64,000 nt of DNA from Parvularcula sp039818345 (lineage in GTDB: Bacteria; Pseudomonadota; Alphaproteobacteria; Caulobacterales; Parvularculaceae), in NCBI GenBank assembly GCA_039818345.1, contig JBCBUC010000003.1, positions 124,001 to 188,000 on the forward strand, read 5' to 3'. A model generated the notes under the pieces. The model was not told where the DNA came from. It made no database searches and saw only the letters and a list, made by a program, of their open reading frames with translations. Made by a program: the position numbers and the translations under genes. Positions 50,366 through 59,126 of this stretch are shown here, in pieces (the first letter of the stretch is position 1; every line of letters begins with the position of its first letter).

Positions 50366-51103
50366 CTATTTTTTCAAGAAAGCCGAAATTCGCTCGTCCA
50401 TATCGGGTCCCGTGCCTTCTGACTCCATGACTTCCCATTGCAATCCGGCATCCAACCGAGTGCTCTCTGTTGCATCTAAGAGGCGCTTATTTGCGGCGTG
50501 CGAGAACGAGGAGTGTTCGAGTATCTGTCGTGCAAAGGACTCGACGTCCGATTGAAACGACTCCGCGGGCAGGATCAATTCAGCGAGTTTTATTCGAAGC
50601 GCTTCTTCGGCTGGTATCGTTTCAGCTGTGAACATGAGCCTCTTTGCCGTCGAGGCTCCGACCCGTCGCGGTAGGCGTTGGCTCATGCCCCAAACAGGGG
50701 TCAGCGCCCATTTCGCGTGGGTGTCTGCAAATCTTGCATTATCGGCAGCGACGATAAAATCGGTCGCCAACGCAAGTTCTAAAGCTCCCGTGTAGCAATA
50801 CGAATGAACAGCTGCGATGACGGGCTTTGGAAGCTTCTCCATCAGTCGCAGTGTCTCTGAGTGCCAACCTGGCGATGGAACGGCCTCACCTATGGCAATA
50901 TCCGCAAGATCATGACCAGCGGAGAAGCACTTTCCTGCACCTTGAATGATAATGGCCCGAGCCGTTTCGTCATGATACAGATCGAGTATGTGGCCCCGCA
51001 ATTGTTGAAAGAGTTCCACAGAAAGTGCGTTGAGCTTATCCGGTCGGTTCAATGTCAGCCAACAAAGCCCGTTATCATCAGTGCGTTTTACGAGGTCCGT
51101 CAC
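50366..51103 (-). CDS. Enoyl-CoA hydratase/isomerase family protein
   Basis: This 245-residue crotonase-fold protein has LTLNRPDKLNALSVELFQQL, the oxyanion-hole segment GKCFSAGHDLADI, PVIAAVHSYCYTGALELALA (the second oxyanion loop, where the usual GG is TG), ADTHAKWALTPVWGMSQRLPRRVG and a C-terminal dimerisation helix. The usual catalytic Glu pair is only partly evident (Glu in GALELAL). It may hydrate or isomerise an enoyl-CoA of the local catabolic pathway. Confidence 0.85.
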   Translation of the reverse strand: MTDLVKRTDDNGLCWLTLNRPDKLNALSVELFQQLRGHILDLYHDETARAIIIQGAGKCFSAGHDLADIAIGEAVPSPGWHSETLRLMEKLPKPVIAAVHSYCYTGALELALATDFIVAADNARFADTHAKWALTPVWGMSQRLPRRVGASTAKRLMFTAETIPAEEALRIKLAELILPAESFQSDVESFARQILEHSSFSHAANKRLLDATESTRLDAGLQWEVMESEGTGPDMDERISAFLKK

Positions 51104-51275
51104 GAACGTTCTCCCATTCTTTTTCTTTACACAGAGATCATCGCCTCAGGTGTCACAATCATTTTTTCGGTTTACGGATCGTAGTGTAGTCCATTCAACG
51201 CGCAACCTCCATCGAATACGCGCCCATTTTTCTGGCATGATGCTCCCCCCCAACAGAGCATTCACGACAAGAATT

Positions 51276-52412
51276 TTATTGATCAAAGCTTGAGTATACA
51301 GCTTGGATCAAGGCGAGACTTCGAGGGTCAGCAACGATATCCGTTCCTGTCTGATTCATTGTGTAGGCCACACCAAGGCCCGTCATGGGGTCCCCAAATG
51401 CGAAGGACCCGCCCCAGCCAGAATGTCCAAAACTCTCAGGATTAGGTCCGTACAAATGATCAGCATTCAGTAAGAAACCACACCCCCACCGGACATCCAT
51501 GGATATAACGGCATCGACCCCTTCTATCTGTGGGCGGATTGCCTGCTTCAAGGTCTTCTCGCTCACAACCGTTTTTCCATTTATTTTTCCGTCTGATGCG
51601 AGGGCGCTGTACAATTGCGCAAGAGCATTTGCCGTTGCATGGCCGTTCGCAGACGGAATTTCTGCTTTACGCCAATCGGTCAAATTCGCGACAATTGGCT
51701 CCATTGGTGGGTTGGCAAACGCTGCGATTTGCGGCGGTGTGGGCATCTGCACAAGCTCATCTGAATCTGTGTGAGATGCTGCAATTAAGTCAGATACGCG
51801 CGATTTCTCCGAGTCAGGAAGGCCGATAAATATGTCGAGCCCCAATCCTTGCCGCAGCTCATCTTCAACGAATTGTGCAACGGACCGCCCTTCTGCGCGC
51901 TTCAGGAGCGATGACGCCAAAGCGCCCATGGACAGGGCATGATAGCCAGATTGCTCACCGGGCGTCCAAAATGGCTCGGCTGCGGCCAATCGCGTTGCGG
52001 CAGACTCAATATCGAGGAGATCTTCAAGTGTCGCTGGATCCCTAAATCCGCATAGTCCCGCCTGGTGGGAAAGCAGCATTGCCACGGTCACGTTTTCTTT
52101 TCCGGCGACACCAAATTCGGGCCAGTATTCAGCAACCTTGTCTTCGTAAGCGAGTGCTCCTCGATCAACCGCCATTGCAAAACACGTCGCCGTGATGCCT
52201 TTGGTTGTCGACCATACATTTACCAGCGTCTTCTCATGCCACGGTTCGCTGCGGTCTTCGGTGATATGACCGCCCCACAAACCAACCAATGGCTCTCCGT
52301 CTTTGAAGACAGAAAAAGACGCACCAACATCGCCATGGCTCTTAAAGTTTTCTTCGAACGCGAGTTTGACCGCACTGAATCGGTCGTCACAAATTCCATT
52401 TGCCTGGATCAC
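51276..52412 (-). CDS. Serine hydrolase, class C beta-lactamase/esterase family
   Basis: This 378-residue beta-lactamase/EstB-type hydrolase has the SxxK motif as STTKGITATCFAM (catalytic Ser and Lys), a Tyr in SGYHALSMGALASSLL (the YxN-type position), and HSGWGGSFAFGDP as the KTG-equivalent HxG motif. Such enzymes hydrolyse esters or amides rather than beta-lactams. A GTG at 52412 follows AAAGGTGA and avoids the hairpin just upstream; GTG at 52421 is an alternative. There is no evident signal peptide, so it is probably cytoplasmic. Confidence 0.83.
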   Translation of the reverse strand: MIQANGICDDRFSAVKLAFEENFKSHGDVGASFSVFKDGEPLVGLWGGHITEDRSEPWHEKTLVNVWSTTKGITATCFAMAVDRGALAYEDKVAEYWPEFGVAGKENVTVAMLLSHQAGLCGFRDPATLEDLLDIESAATRLAAAEPFWTPGEQSGYHALSMGALASSLLKRAEGRSVAQFVEDELRQGLGLDIFIGLPDSEKSRVSDLIAASHTDSDELVQMPTPPQIAAFANPPMEPIVANLTDWRKAEIPSANGHATANALAQLYSALASDGKINGKTVVSEKTLKQAIRPQIEGVDAVISMDVRWGCGFLLNADHLYGPNPESFGHSGWGGSFAFGDPMTGLGVAYTMNQTGTDIVADPRSLALIQAVYSSFDQ

Positions 52413-52444
52413 GCTAGTCACCTTTGAATGTTGCGGAAACAAGA

Positions 52445-52474
52445 GACGCCAGATGCGTTTCGGCAACTGGCGTC
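52445..52474 (-). terminator. Hairpin after the TonB receptor gene
   Basis: Perfect 8-bp arms GACGCCAG and CTGGCGTC surround a 14-nt loop; on the reverse strand TCTTGTTT follows. It lies 63 nt after the TonB receptor stop and just before the serine hydrolase start, so it is probably a terminator between the two. Confidence 0.55.
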
Positions 52475-52536
52475 AGAAGAGTCATTATATAGATCAAATG
52501 ACGAACAGCAGGATGCGCCCTTGGGACGCAAACTTT

Positions 52537-54780
52537 TTAGAAGTCGACCGTTAACTCTGCGCCCCACATCGCAGGTGGTGCAAAGAAGCGTTGATACCAA
52601 CCAAAGTCAGTCAAATCGAACGCGTTGGTCAGATAGGCTTTATCGGTGATATTTCTACCGAATACAGCAAAGCCATAACGTCCGTCTGGGGTCGTATAGC
52701 CAAAGCGTGCATTCACCACGGTGTAGGCTTCTTGGCCAGCAAGCGGGTCATTTTCGGTCGTAAAGAACTGGTCGTCCTTATAGCTGAATGACGTTTGCGC
52801 ATAGACGGAACCATAATTGCCTAAGTCATGGTCATAGCGCACAAGACCCGAAACAGAGACTTCTGGTGTGAACGCAATCTGATTGCCAGAGAGATCCTCA
52901 CCAGATCCGCTGACAAAGTTCTGCAGCTCGCTGTCCAGATAAGACGTAGAGAGATTAATGAGCAACCCATCAATCGGATAAGCGGTCACGTCAAGCTCGA
53001 CCCCAAACACCTCGGCATCAGCAGCATTGGTCAATTGTGTGACTGGTAAAGAGCCTGAGTTGATCAGTGTAAAAACCTGCAAATCACTAATGTCATTGAA
53101 GAACACCGCGCCATTAACACGAAGCATGTCGTCAAAGAGTTCTGATTTCACGCCGATTTCATAGGCATTCACAAATTCAGGATCGTATGGCTGCAAAGCG
53201 GCAATTGGGTCGAGCTGAAACGCAACGGTACTGCCATCAAACCCGCCACTCTTGAACCCTCGCGACGCACTTGAATAAAGAAGAACATTGTCAACCGGTT
53301 GGTAATCAACACCAAACTTCCATGAGAAGGCTCCATCATCCGCAGAAAGATCATTAGCGGCGTAAATCGGGACTAGGACAGGTGCAAGAGCAGGCTCGTC
53401 GAAGAAGCCAGCGCCATCAAAGCTCCTGTCTTCGTCAGTATAGCGCCCACCAAGCGTCAACGTCCACTTGTCGCTAATAAAGTAATCAACCTGCCCAAAA
53501 ATGGCCAAGGTATCGGTTTCTTGTGTATTGATGGTCCGGATCAATGCAACGGGCAAGCCGCCTGTGAGCGCACCAGTAGGATCGGGCAGCCCGCCTGTTC
53601 CGCCGAATGACACCGGAAGGTTTCGAACGGTGCGCGCCACATCGGTCGCCGAGTCTTGGTCAAGATCCTCAGTAAGGTAATAAAGACCCGCGAGCCAGTT
53701 GAAGCGGTCGGTGCTCCCAACCATTCTGAGCTCTTGAGTGAATGTTTCAGATTCAGTGCCTACTTTTACATCCAATAACTGGTTTGGTCCGGCATCTGTA
53801 TGATCGACATTAAAGTTATCAACCTCGTCATATGCGGAAATAGAAGTGATCGTCACACCACCGAGATCCCACTCCATTTCCAAATAGCCGCCAATGGCAT
53901 CTAAGTCGTTATCGTCGATGGGCTCATACTCGCCAACAAAGGGGTCGCCCGTTCCTGCATACCCCAAAGCATCCGTGCCACCAGAGAAGATGCCGAGGAA
54001 GTTTGGTGCTGCCGCTTCGGATTGATTGCTGGCGCCATGAATATTAGCACGTATAAGGAAGTTATCGGTCGCCTGATAGTCAGCAATGCCGCGCCAAGAG
54101 AGAATGTCATGGCCATTGGTTTTGGTGCCATCCAAAGCATTCTCGGTAAAGCCATCAGAATAGCTGTGCTGGATCGCAACGCGTGCGGCTAGCTTCTCCG
54201 TAATAGGTCCAGAAATTGCCGCCTCAAATTCCGTGGTCTCAAATTCACCGACCATGGCGCGTGCACTGAACTCAAACTCGTCTGTCGGTTTATTGGTGAC
54301 TGTTTTAATCGCGCCGCCGGTCGTGTTCCGGCCATAGAGCGTACCTTGCGGGCCTTTCAACACCTCCACCCGATCAACATCGAAGAACTGGAAGGGCGTC
54401 AGTACGGGCGAGCTGATGTAAACTTCATCAGAATACAACGCAACTGGACCTGCATTGTTGGAATTGAAATCATTCAGTCCAGACCCCCGCAAGAAGATAA
54501 TCAGCTGAGAGCCTTCGCCATTGGTCCGCCCAAGCTCAAGACCTGGAACAAGATTGCCAAGGTCGTCGCTGCCGCTGACGCCGATCTCGTTCAGCGCATC
54601 GCCACTGAATGTCGCAATACTGATTGGTACGTCCTGGCTGTTTTCTTCCACCTTTTGGGCCGTGACCGTTATGGTGTCAAAAACGCGAACTTCGGGTTTC
54701 TCCGCCTCTTGAGCATACGCGAACGTTAAGTTCGATAGTAACGATGCAGCCGCAGTGATTAGTAGAGCATTCTTTGTCAT
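52537..54780 (-). CDS. TonB-dependent outer-membrane receptor
   Basis: The 747-residue protein has a signal peptide and a TonB-box-like RVFDTITVTAQKV. The plug domain follows (VPISIATFSGDALNEIG, IIFLRGSGLNDFN, VDRVEVLKGPQGTLYGRNTTGGAI with the classic plug signature). A 22-strand barrel follows, with DKWTLTLGGRYTDEDR and a terminal aromatic (ELTVDF). The SEFRGAI-type, sphingomonad-like branch suggests uptake of an organic, non-siderophore substrate. The 5' region holds the palindrome GGTCAAGTGACC at 54991. Confidence 0.95.
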   Translation of the reverse strand: MTKNALLITAAASLLSNLTFAYAQEAEKPEVRVFDTITVTAQKVEENSQDVPISIATFSGDALNEIGVSGSDDLGNLVPGLELGRTNGEGSQLIIFLRGSGLNDFNSNNAGPVALYSDEVYISSPVLTPFQFFDVDRVEVLKGPQGTLYGRNTTGGAIKTVTNKPTDEFEFSARAMVGEFETTEFEAAISGPITEKLAARVAIQHSYSDGFTENALDGTKTNGHDILSWRGIADYQATDNFLIRANIHGASNQSEAAAPNFLGIFSGGTDALGYAGTGDPFVGEYEPIDDNDLDAIGGYLEMEWDLGGVTITSISAYDEVDNFNVDHTDAGPNQLLDVKVGTESETFTQELRMVGSTDRFNWLAGLYYLTEDLDQDSATDVARTVRNLPVSFGGTGGLPDPTGALTGGLPVALIRTINTQETDTLAIFGQVDYFISDKWTLTLGGRYTDEDRSFDGAGFFDEPALAPVLVPIYAANDLSADDGAFSWKFGVDYQPVDNVLLYSSASRGFKSGGFDGSTVAFQLDPIAALQPYDPEFVNAYEIGVKSELFDDMLRVNGAVFFNDISDLQVFTLINSGSLPVTQLTNAADAEVFGVELDVTAYPIDGLLINLSTSYLDSELQNFVSGSGEDLSGNQIAFTPEVSVSGLVRYDHDLGNYGSVYAQTSFSYKDDQFFTTENDPLAGQEAYTVVNARFGYTTPDGRYGFAVFGRNITDKAYLTNAFDLTDFGWYQRFFAPPAMWGAELTVDF

Positions 54781-54990
54781 TATTGCCTCCCATTTGCGTC
54801 CAGTTTGGCAATCATTTCCTTAGAGCGCCGCATCTCCCATCGCGTGACGCGCCAAACGAGGAACGGATCTCCATACGATGCGGTGCCCGACACACGCAGT
54901 TACGACCGTGCAGCCGCAACAACTCACGATGCGGACTAAGCCCTGAACTCGATTCGATTACGTCATTATGGAAACACCATCATTAAAAAA

Positions 54991-55002
54991 GGTCAAGTGA
55001 CC
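54991..55002. promoter_or_regulatory. Palindrome GGTCAAGTGACC upstream of the TonB receptor
   Basis: A 12-bp dyad (GGTCA-AG-TGACC) lies 211 bp before the TonB receptor start. It is identical, in opposite orientation, to the site at 56112-56123 between tetR and the P450 gene. Both copies have an A/T-rich flank. The matching TetR gene lies between them. Confidence 0.6.
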
Positions 55003-55372
55003 TATTTTGTGAAGGTGTTGATTTTAAATGATGCCCCGAAGGGGGCACGCGGAAGAGGACCTAGTCTCTTACGCCTATACCGTTGATTAGTATTGCGATT
55101 TATTGGAATTCACCCAACCGCAACTGCGCTCAAGACGCTGGTATTTTTGCAACGTTCCAAGAGATTGTTCCGCTGCCGTCATGATCAGGAGTGCAGCGTT
55201 TGTTGCCTAAACACTGCATGTGAGCGGATGCAGATGGCGCGTCTCAAATGTTTGGCGGAGGACATATGATCTCAAAAAATATTCACAGGGTGATTTGAGA
55301 TCACAAAAAAAATAGAAATTTGCAGGACTGTTGCCATACCAGCGGAAAAATCTTCTTGAGGCGCCCTTGGCC
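55003..55372. other. Gap between TetR stop and the TonB promoter
   Basis: No gene is seen. The only structure is a stem-loop TGCCCC-GAAG-GGGGCA (55032-55047) followed on the reverse strand by A/T-rich sequence, possibly the tetR terminator. Reverse-strand frames here run into the tetR gene and are not real. Confidence 0.4.
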
Positions 55373-56107
55373 CTATTTGGCAATCGCAACTTGAAGCAGC
55401 GCGGCCTTGCTGAACTCAGCCAGGCCAGTAACACTTGGCGTGAGTTTCGGATTTGTTTTGAGATAGATTTCAAGCCCATCAATGGATGCTGACATAAACG
55501 CAGCACGTTGGCGGAGTTCGGTCTTTGTTGCGTCTGGCAGCAGCGGACGCAGCAATCGCGACAGAACATCGAGATCTAACGCGTAAACTTCCTTGTACGC
55601 TTCCGCCAACACAGCAGACCCTGTCTGCGCTTCGCCGAGCATAATGAAGTTACCGGCCTGATCTCGGACCCGCTCCAAGGAGAAATCAATATAAGCTTCC
55701 AGGCGCGCCAGCGGCGTTTCGTAATCTTGGTCGATGACGAGCTTTTGCTGAATATCATAGCGATACACCACGAACTTTCCGAGCGACCGGAGCAAATCAT
55801 CCCGGGTCGGAAAATAGTACTGAACCGCAGAAAGCTTCATGCCGAGATGCGCGGCCACTTTGCGCATCGAAAAGTCTGAGAACCCTCGCTCCGCGAGGAT
55901 TTCAATGGTCGCCCCGAGGATGCCCTTGAGGGTCTCTCGTCCCTTTTCATGAACGCCAGAACCGGACCTGTTTCCGAACCGCTGATAGGCAAAGGAATCC
56001 AGCGATCCTTCGAAGTCTCTTAAGGTGTCTTTCGTTTGCAATGGGTGTTCTCCTATCGCGGCTTCCCTGCCGGACTTAGGATTGTCGAGCAATCCTGCAA
56101 TTCCCAT
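55373..56107 (-). CDS. TetR family regulator of the P450/TonB module
   Basis: The 244-residue protein has a TetR HTH at about residues 54-100 (RETLKGILGATIEILAERGF, DFSMRKVAAHLGMKLSAVQYYFPTRDDLL) and a helical ligand domain. The N-terminus before the HTH is unusually long. The ATG at 56107 has no ribosome binding site and lies only 4 nt from the operator; a TTG at 56041, preceded by GGAGAA at a good distance, may be the real start and would remove 22 residues. It is the likely binder of GGTCAAGTGACC at 54991 and 56112. Confidence 0.8.
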   Translation of the reverse strand: MGIAGLLDNPKSGREAAIGEHPLQTKDTLRDFEGSLDSFAYQRFGNRSGSGVHEKGRETLKGILGATIEILAERGFSDFSMRKVAAHLGMKLSAVQYYFPTRDDLLRSLGKFVVYRYDIQQKLVIDQDYETPLARLEAYIDFSLERVRDQAGNFIMLGEAQTGSAVLAEAYKEVYALDLDVLSRLLRPLLPDATKTELRQRAAFMSASIDGLEIYLKTNPKLTPSVTGLAEFSKAALLQVAIAK

Positions 56108-56111
56108 TACG

Positions 56112-56123
56112 GGTCACTTGACC
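56112..56123. promoter_or_regulatory. Palindrome GGTCACTTGACC between tetR and P450 gene
   Basis: The reverse complement of the site at 54991-55002, in the divergent promoter of tetR and the P450-aminotransferase operon. A second dyad, GTCAC-N7-GTGAC, follows at 56139-56155. Two operator-like elements in a 84-bp divergent promoter fit autoregulation by the TetR protein. Confidence 0.65.
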
Positions 56124-56190
56124 AGTTTTAAAATCTGGGTCACGGTCTTCGTGACATGACAAAGGTACCACTGATCAAGAGGGCCACCTT

Positions 56191-57453
56191 GTGAGCGAGG
56201 ACGCATCTTTTCTGTTAGGCTCAGCAAACTGGGCCGACATCAACGCTATCCATAATGTCTTCTCACACTTGCGCCGGGACGATCCGGTGCACTTCGCTAC
56301 CCATGAAGACTATCCAGATTTCTGGCACATCACCAAGCATGCTGACATCTTTGACATTGAACGGCGAACGGAAGACTTCCTCAACGCACCGCGCGTGCTG
56401 ATTGCCACACTGGACCACGAAAACGCCATCCGTGTGCAGACCGGTGGTGAAACGGTACGCATCCGTACGCTGCTTAGTTACGATGCGCCAACCCACATGC
56501 AATTGCGCTTGCTGACGCAATCTTGGTTCATGCCAAAGAATTTGGACAAGCTGAGCGGGCGGATCTCTGAATCCGTTGACAACAGCATGGACGTCCTCAT
56601 GCAAAGCGACGGCGACATCGACTTTGCGCGGGATGTGGCTCTCGAATACCCGCTGCGTGTCATTATGGCGGTGCTCGGCATAAAGGAACAAGACTATGGC
56701 TTGATGCTGCGGCTCACGCAGGAATTGTTTGGGCCGGAGGATCCCGATATTGGCCGCAAGGTCGAAGATGGGGTCGATGCACAAGCCGCGTTGGCGCAAA
56801 CCGTGGCCGATCTCTTCGCCTATTTTAGAGCGTTCACCGAAGAAAAGGTCGCCAATCCCAAAGATGATGTCGGCACCATCATCGCCAACGCCGAGATTGA
56901 CGGCACTCGTTTGGATGAGGTCGGTCGGCTTGGCTACTACATCATTGTGGCGACCGCCGGTCATGATACGACCAGCTATTCCTTATCTGAAGCGGTGCAT
57001 CAGCTCGCGCGCGACCCGGCTCTGTTCGACCGGTTGAAAGACTCCCCTAACGATACTGCCCCGCTGATCACCGAGGAAGCCATTCGCTATGCGACTCCGG
57101 TGCGCCACTTCATCCGCACCGCGAACAAGGACACGCAGGTCGGCGACAAAACCATCCGCGAAGGCCAATCCGTCATTCTTTGGTACCCGTCTGGCAGCCG
57201 CGATGAGGACGTGTTTGCCGATCCTCACAGTTTCAACATAGATCGGGATCGCAGCACACGCCACGCCTCCTTCGGACACGGAGCACACATGTGTTTGGGC
57301 ATGCATCTGGCGCGTATGGAGCTGAACTTATTCTTGAAGGCGCTCGCCCAAAACGTGGAGTCGATCGAGCTGCGCGACGAGCCAAAATACGTTCAAGCCA
57401 ATTTTGTCGGCGGGATCAAATCGCTTCCTGCTCGAATTTCGATGAAACGCTAG
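56191..57453 (+). CDS. Cytochrome P450
   Basis: This 420-residue soluble bacterial P450 shows the I-helix oxygen-activation motif AGHDTT (256-261), the K-helix ExxR motif EEAIR (295-299), the heme-ligand loop FGHGAHMCLG (361-370; Cys368) and an RHFIRTANKDTQ substrate-recognition strand. It uses redox partners encoded elsewhere; none is adjacent. The start is a GTG at 56191. Together with the downstream aminotransferase it forms an operon that could hydroxylate a lipophilic substrate. Sequence classification within CYP families cannot be done by eye. Confidence 0.95.
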   Translation: MSEDASFLLGSANWADINAIHNVFSHLRRDDPVHFATHEDYPDFWHITKHADIFDIERRTEDFLNAPRVLIATLDHENAIRVQTGGETVRIRTLLSYDAPTHMQLRLLTQSWFMPKNLDKLSGRISESVDNSMDVLMQSDGDIDFARDVALEYPLRVIMAVLGIKEQDYGLMLRLTQELFGPEDPDIGRKVEDGVDAQAALAQTVADLFAYFRAFTEEKVANPKDDVGTIIANAEIDGTRLDEVGRLGYYIIVATAGHDTTSYSLSEAVHQLARDPALFDRLKDSPNDTAPLITEEAIRYATPVRHFIRTANKDTQVGDKTIREGQSVILWYPSGSRDEDVFADPHSFNIDRDRSTRHASFGHGAHMCLGMHLARMELNLFLKALAQNVESIELRDEPKYVQANFVGGIKSLPARISMKR

Positions 57454-57513
57454 CCAACGTCGCGGCACGTTCGCCGCGTCTTGTGACCAATTTAAAAACA
57501 AAGGAAATCGCAA

Positions 57514-58905
57514 ATGTTGACGGAAACGAACTGGACTGACGAAACCGTTACTTCGGCGGACAAGCTACATTTGCATCCGAATTCGAATCCGGCCGTCTAT
57601 GATTCGGAAGGTGGCCTGGTCATGGTGAGGGGCGATGGCTGCTATTTGATCGACAATCAAGGCAATCGCTTCTTTGACGGTATCGCCGGCCTGATCAGCG
57701 TGCCTTTGGGATACTCCGACCAGAAAGTGATAGCAGCGGCACAAGAACAACTCGCAAAGCTGCCTTTTTACATGACTCACTTCCACATGACGAATGAGCC
57801 ATCGGCGAAGCTTTCACAATTGCTTGCCGAAATCACGCCTGACGGGATCACGCACTTCACCTATTCATCCTCTGGGTCGGAAGCCAACGAAACCGCGATC
57901 AAGCTTGCCTGGATGTATTGGCGCGCCAAGGGAAAGCCCAGTAAGCGGATGATTATTTCCCGCGAGCAAGCCTACCATGGCTGCGCGATCTTCACGACCG
58001 CGATCAGCGCTTTGCCCCAATACGATCAAGCCTATGGTATTGGTCGGCAAGATATTGGCCTGGTGAAACCACCAAATCGTTTGGCCTATCAAGAAGATGG
58101 CGAAAGCGATGAGGCGTTTGGCCTCCGTGCAGCAAGCTGGCTGGAGGATGAAATCCTTCGTGTGGGTGCAGATAATGTTGCGGCCTTTATCGGTGAGCCG
58201 GTGATGGGTGCTGGCGGTGGGGTTCAAATTCCACCGATGAGCTACTGGCCGGCAATACGAGCCATTTGCGATAAATATGATGTGCTACTGATTGCCGATG
58301 AAGTGATGGCCGGCTTCGGCCGAATGGGTGAGTGGTTCGGGCAGGACCACTTTGGCTTCACGGGCGACATGATGACGATGTCCAAGGGTTTGACTTCGTC
58401 TTACCTTCCCCTGTCGGCGACTGGCATTAGCGACGACATGATGCAGTTTATTCTGGAGTCTGGCGCTGACTTTTATCACGGCTTTACGGCAGCTGGTCAT
58501 CCAACCACCTGCGCGACGGCAGTGGCGGCGATTGAGTCACTCGCAGAGCAGGGTCTGATCAAGCGTACACGAACTGAAACCGGACCATATTTTTTGAGCG
58601 AAATGACCAAATATGTGGAGCCGAATCCGGCCGTGGCAGAGCTGCGTATAGTGGGGCTGTTCTGCGGCGTTGAACTCGATCCAACGCCCTATCAGCATCT
58701 CCCCGATTTTGACGAAGCGCATTTCGGCGACGAAGTGACGATGACGATGCTCGGCAAGGGCTTTATTGTCCGCAATGGCGGGCCACGCTTTATTATCGCA
58801 CCGCCGCTCATCGCAGAACTCGACGAGCTTTCAGCGCTCGCCAAAGCATTTGGTGAATCGCTCGCTGACTTTCATCAAATGTGGGAAGCGAAACGGCTGA
58901 GTTAG
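57514..58905 (+). CDS. Class III (omega-type) aminotransferase
   Basis: This 463-residue PLP enzyme of aminotransferase class III has FDGIAGLISVPLGYSD, the FTYSSSGSEANETAIKLAW cofactor-binding turn, ISREQAYHGCAIF, LLIADEVMAGFGRMGEWFG with the PLP-contacting Asp, the Schiff-base Lys in MSKGLTSSYLPL, and YHGFTAAGHPTTCATAVAA. Members transaminate beta-alanine, amino alcohols and amines with pyruvate. AAGGAAAT precedes the ATG. It is 60 nt after the P450 gene, suggesting a keto/amino interconversion of the P450 product or substrate. Confidence 0.93.
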   Translation: MLTETNWTDETVTSADKLHLHPNSNPAVYDSEGGLVMVRGDGCYLIDNQGNRFFDGIAGLISVPLGYSDQKVIAAAQEQLAKLPFYMTHFHMTNEPSAKLSQLLAEITPDGITHFTYSSSGSEANETAIKLAWMYWRAKGKPSKRMIISREQAYHGCAIFTTAISALPQYDQAYGIGRQDIGLVKPPNRLAYQEDGESDEAFGLRAASWLEDEILRVGADNVAAFIGEPVMGAGGGVQIPPMSYWPAIRAICDKYDVLLIADEVMAGFGRMGEWFGQDHFGFTGDMMTMSKGLTSSYLPLSATGISDDMMQFILESGADFYHGFTAAGHPTTCATAVAAIESLAEQGLIKRTRTETGPYFLSEMTKYVEPNPAVAELRIVGLFCGVELDPTPYQHLPDFDEAHFGDEVTMTMLGKGFIVRNGGPRFIIAPPLIAELDELSALAKAFGESLADFHQMWEAKRLS

Positions 58906-59126
58906 TCAATCTCCAACCGCGCATTCATTTGAAGAGGAGCGCTTGGGCCGAGCGAGAGCGTCTGAGGCGATCGCTACTGTGTGATGTCTTCGCCGTTACT
59001 CAGCGAGGTAATCATCCCAGCGATCACGCCTTCTGTCTTCTGAACAAGCGATGTTGCTCAGCACGCAACCCTGAACTTCGGTCGGTTGAAAGGTCTGCAT
59101 TTGGACGATCCATGACGCCGTTTTGT
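58906..59126. other. Convergent gap without a clear gene
   Basis: A forward frame of 99 codons overlaps here (58881-59180) but has no recognisable domain and a Cys/Arg/Ser-rich random-looking composition, so I do not call it. No clear terminator is visible. Confidence 0.5.
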
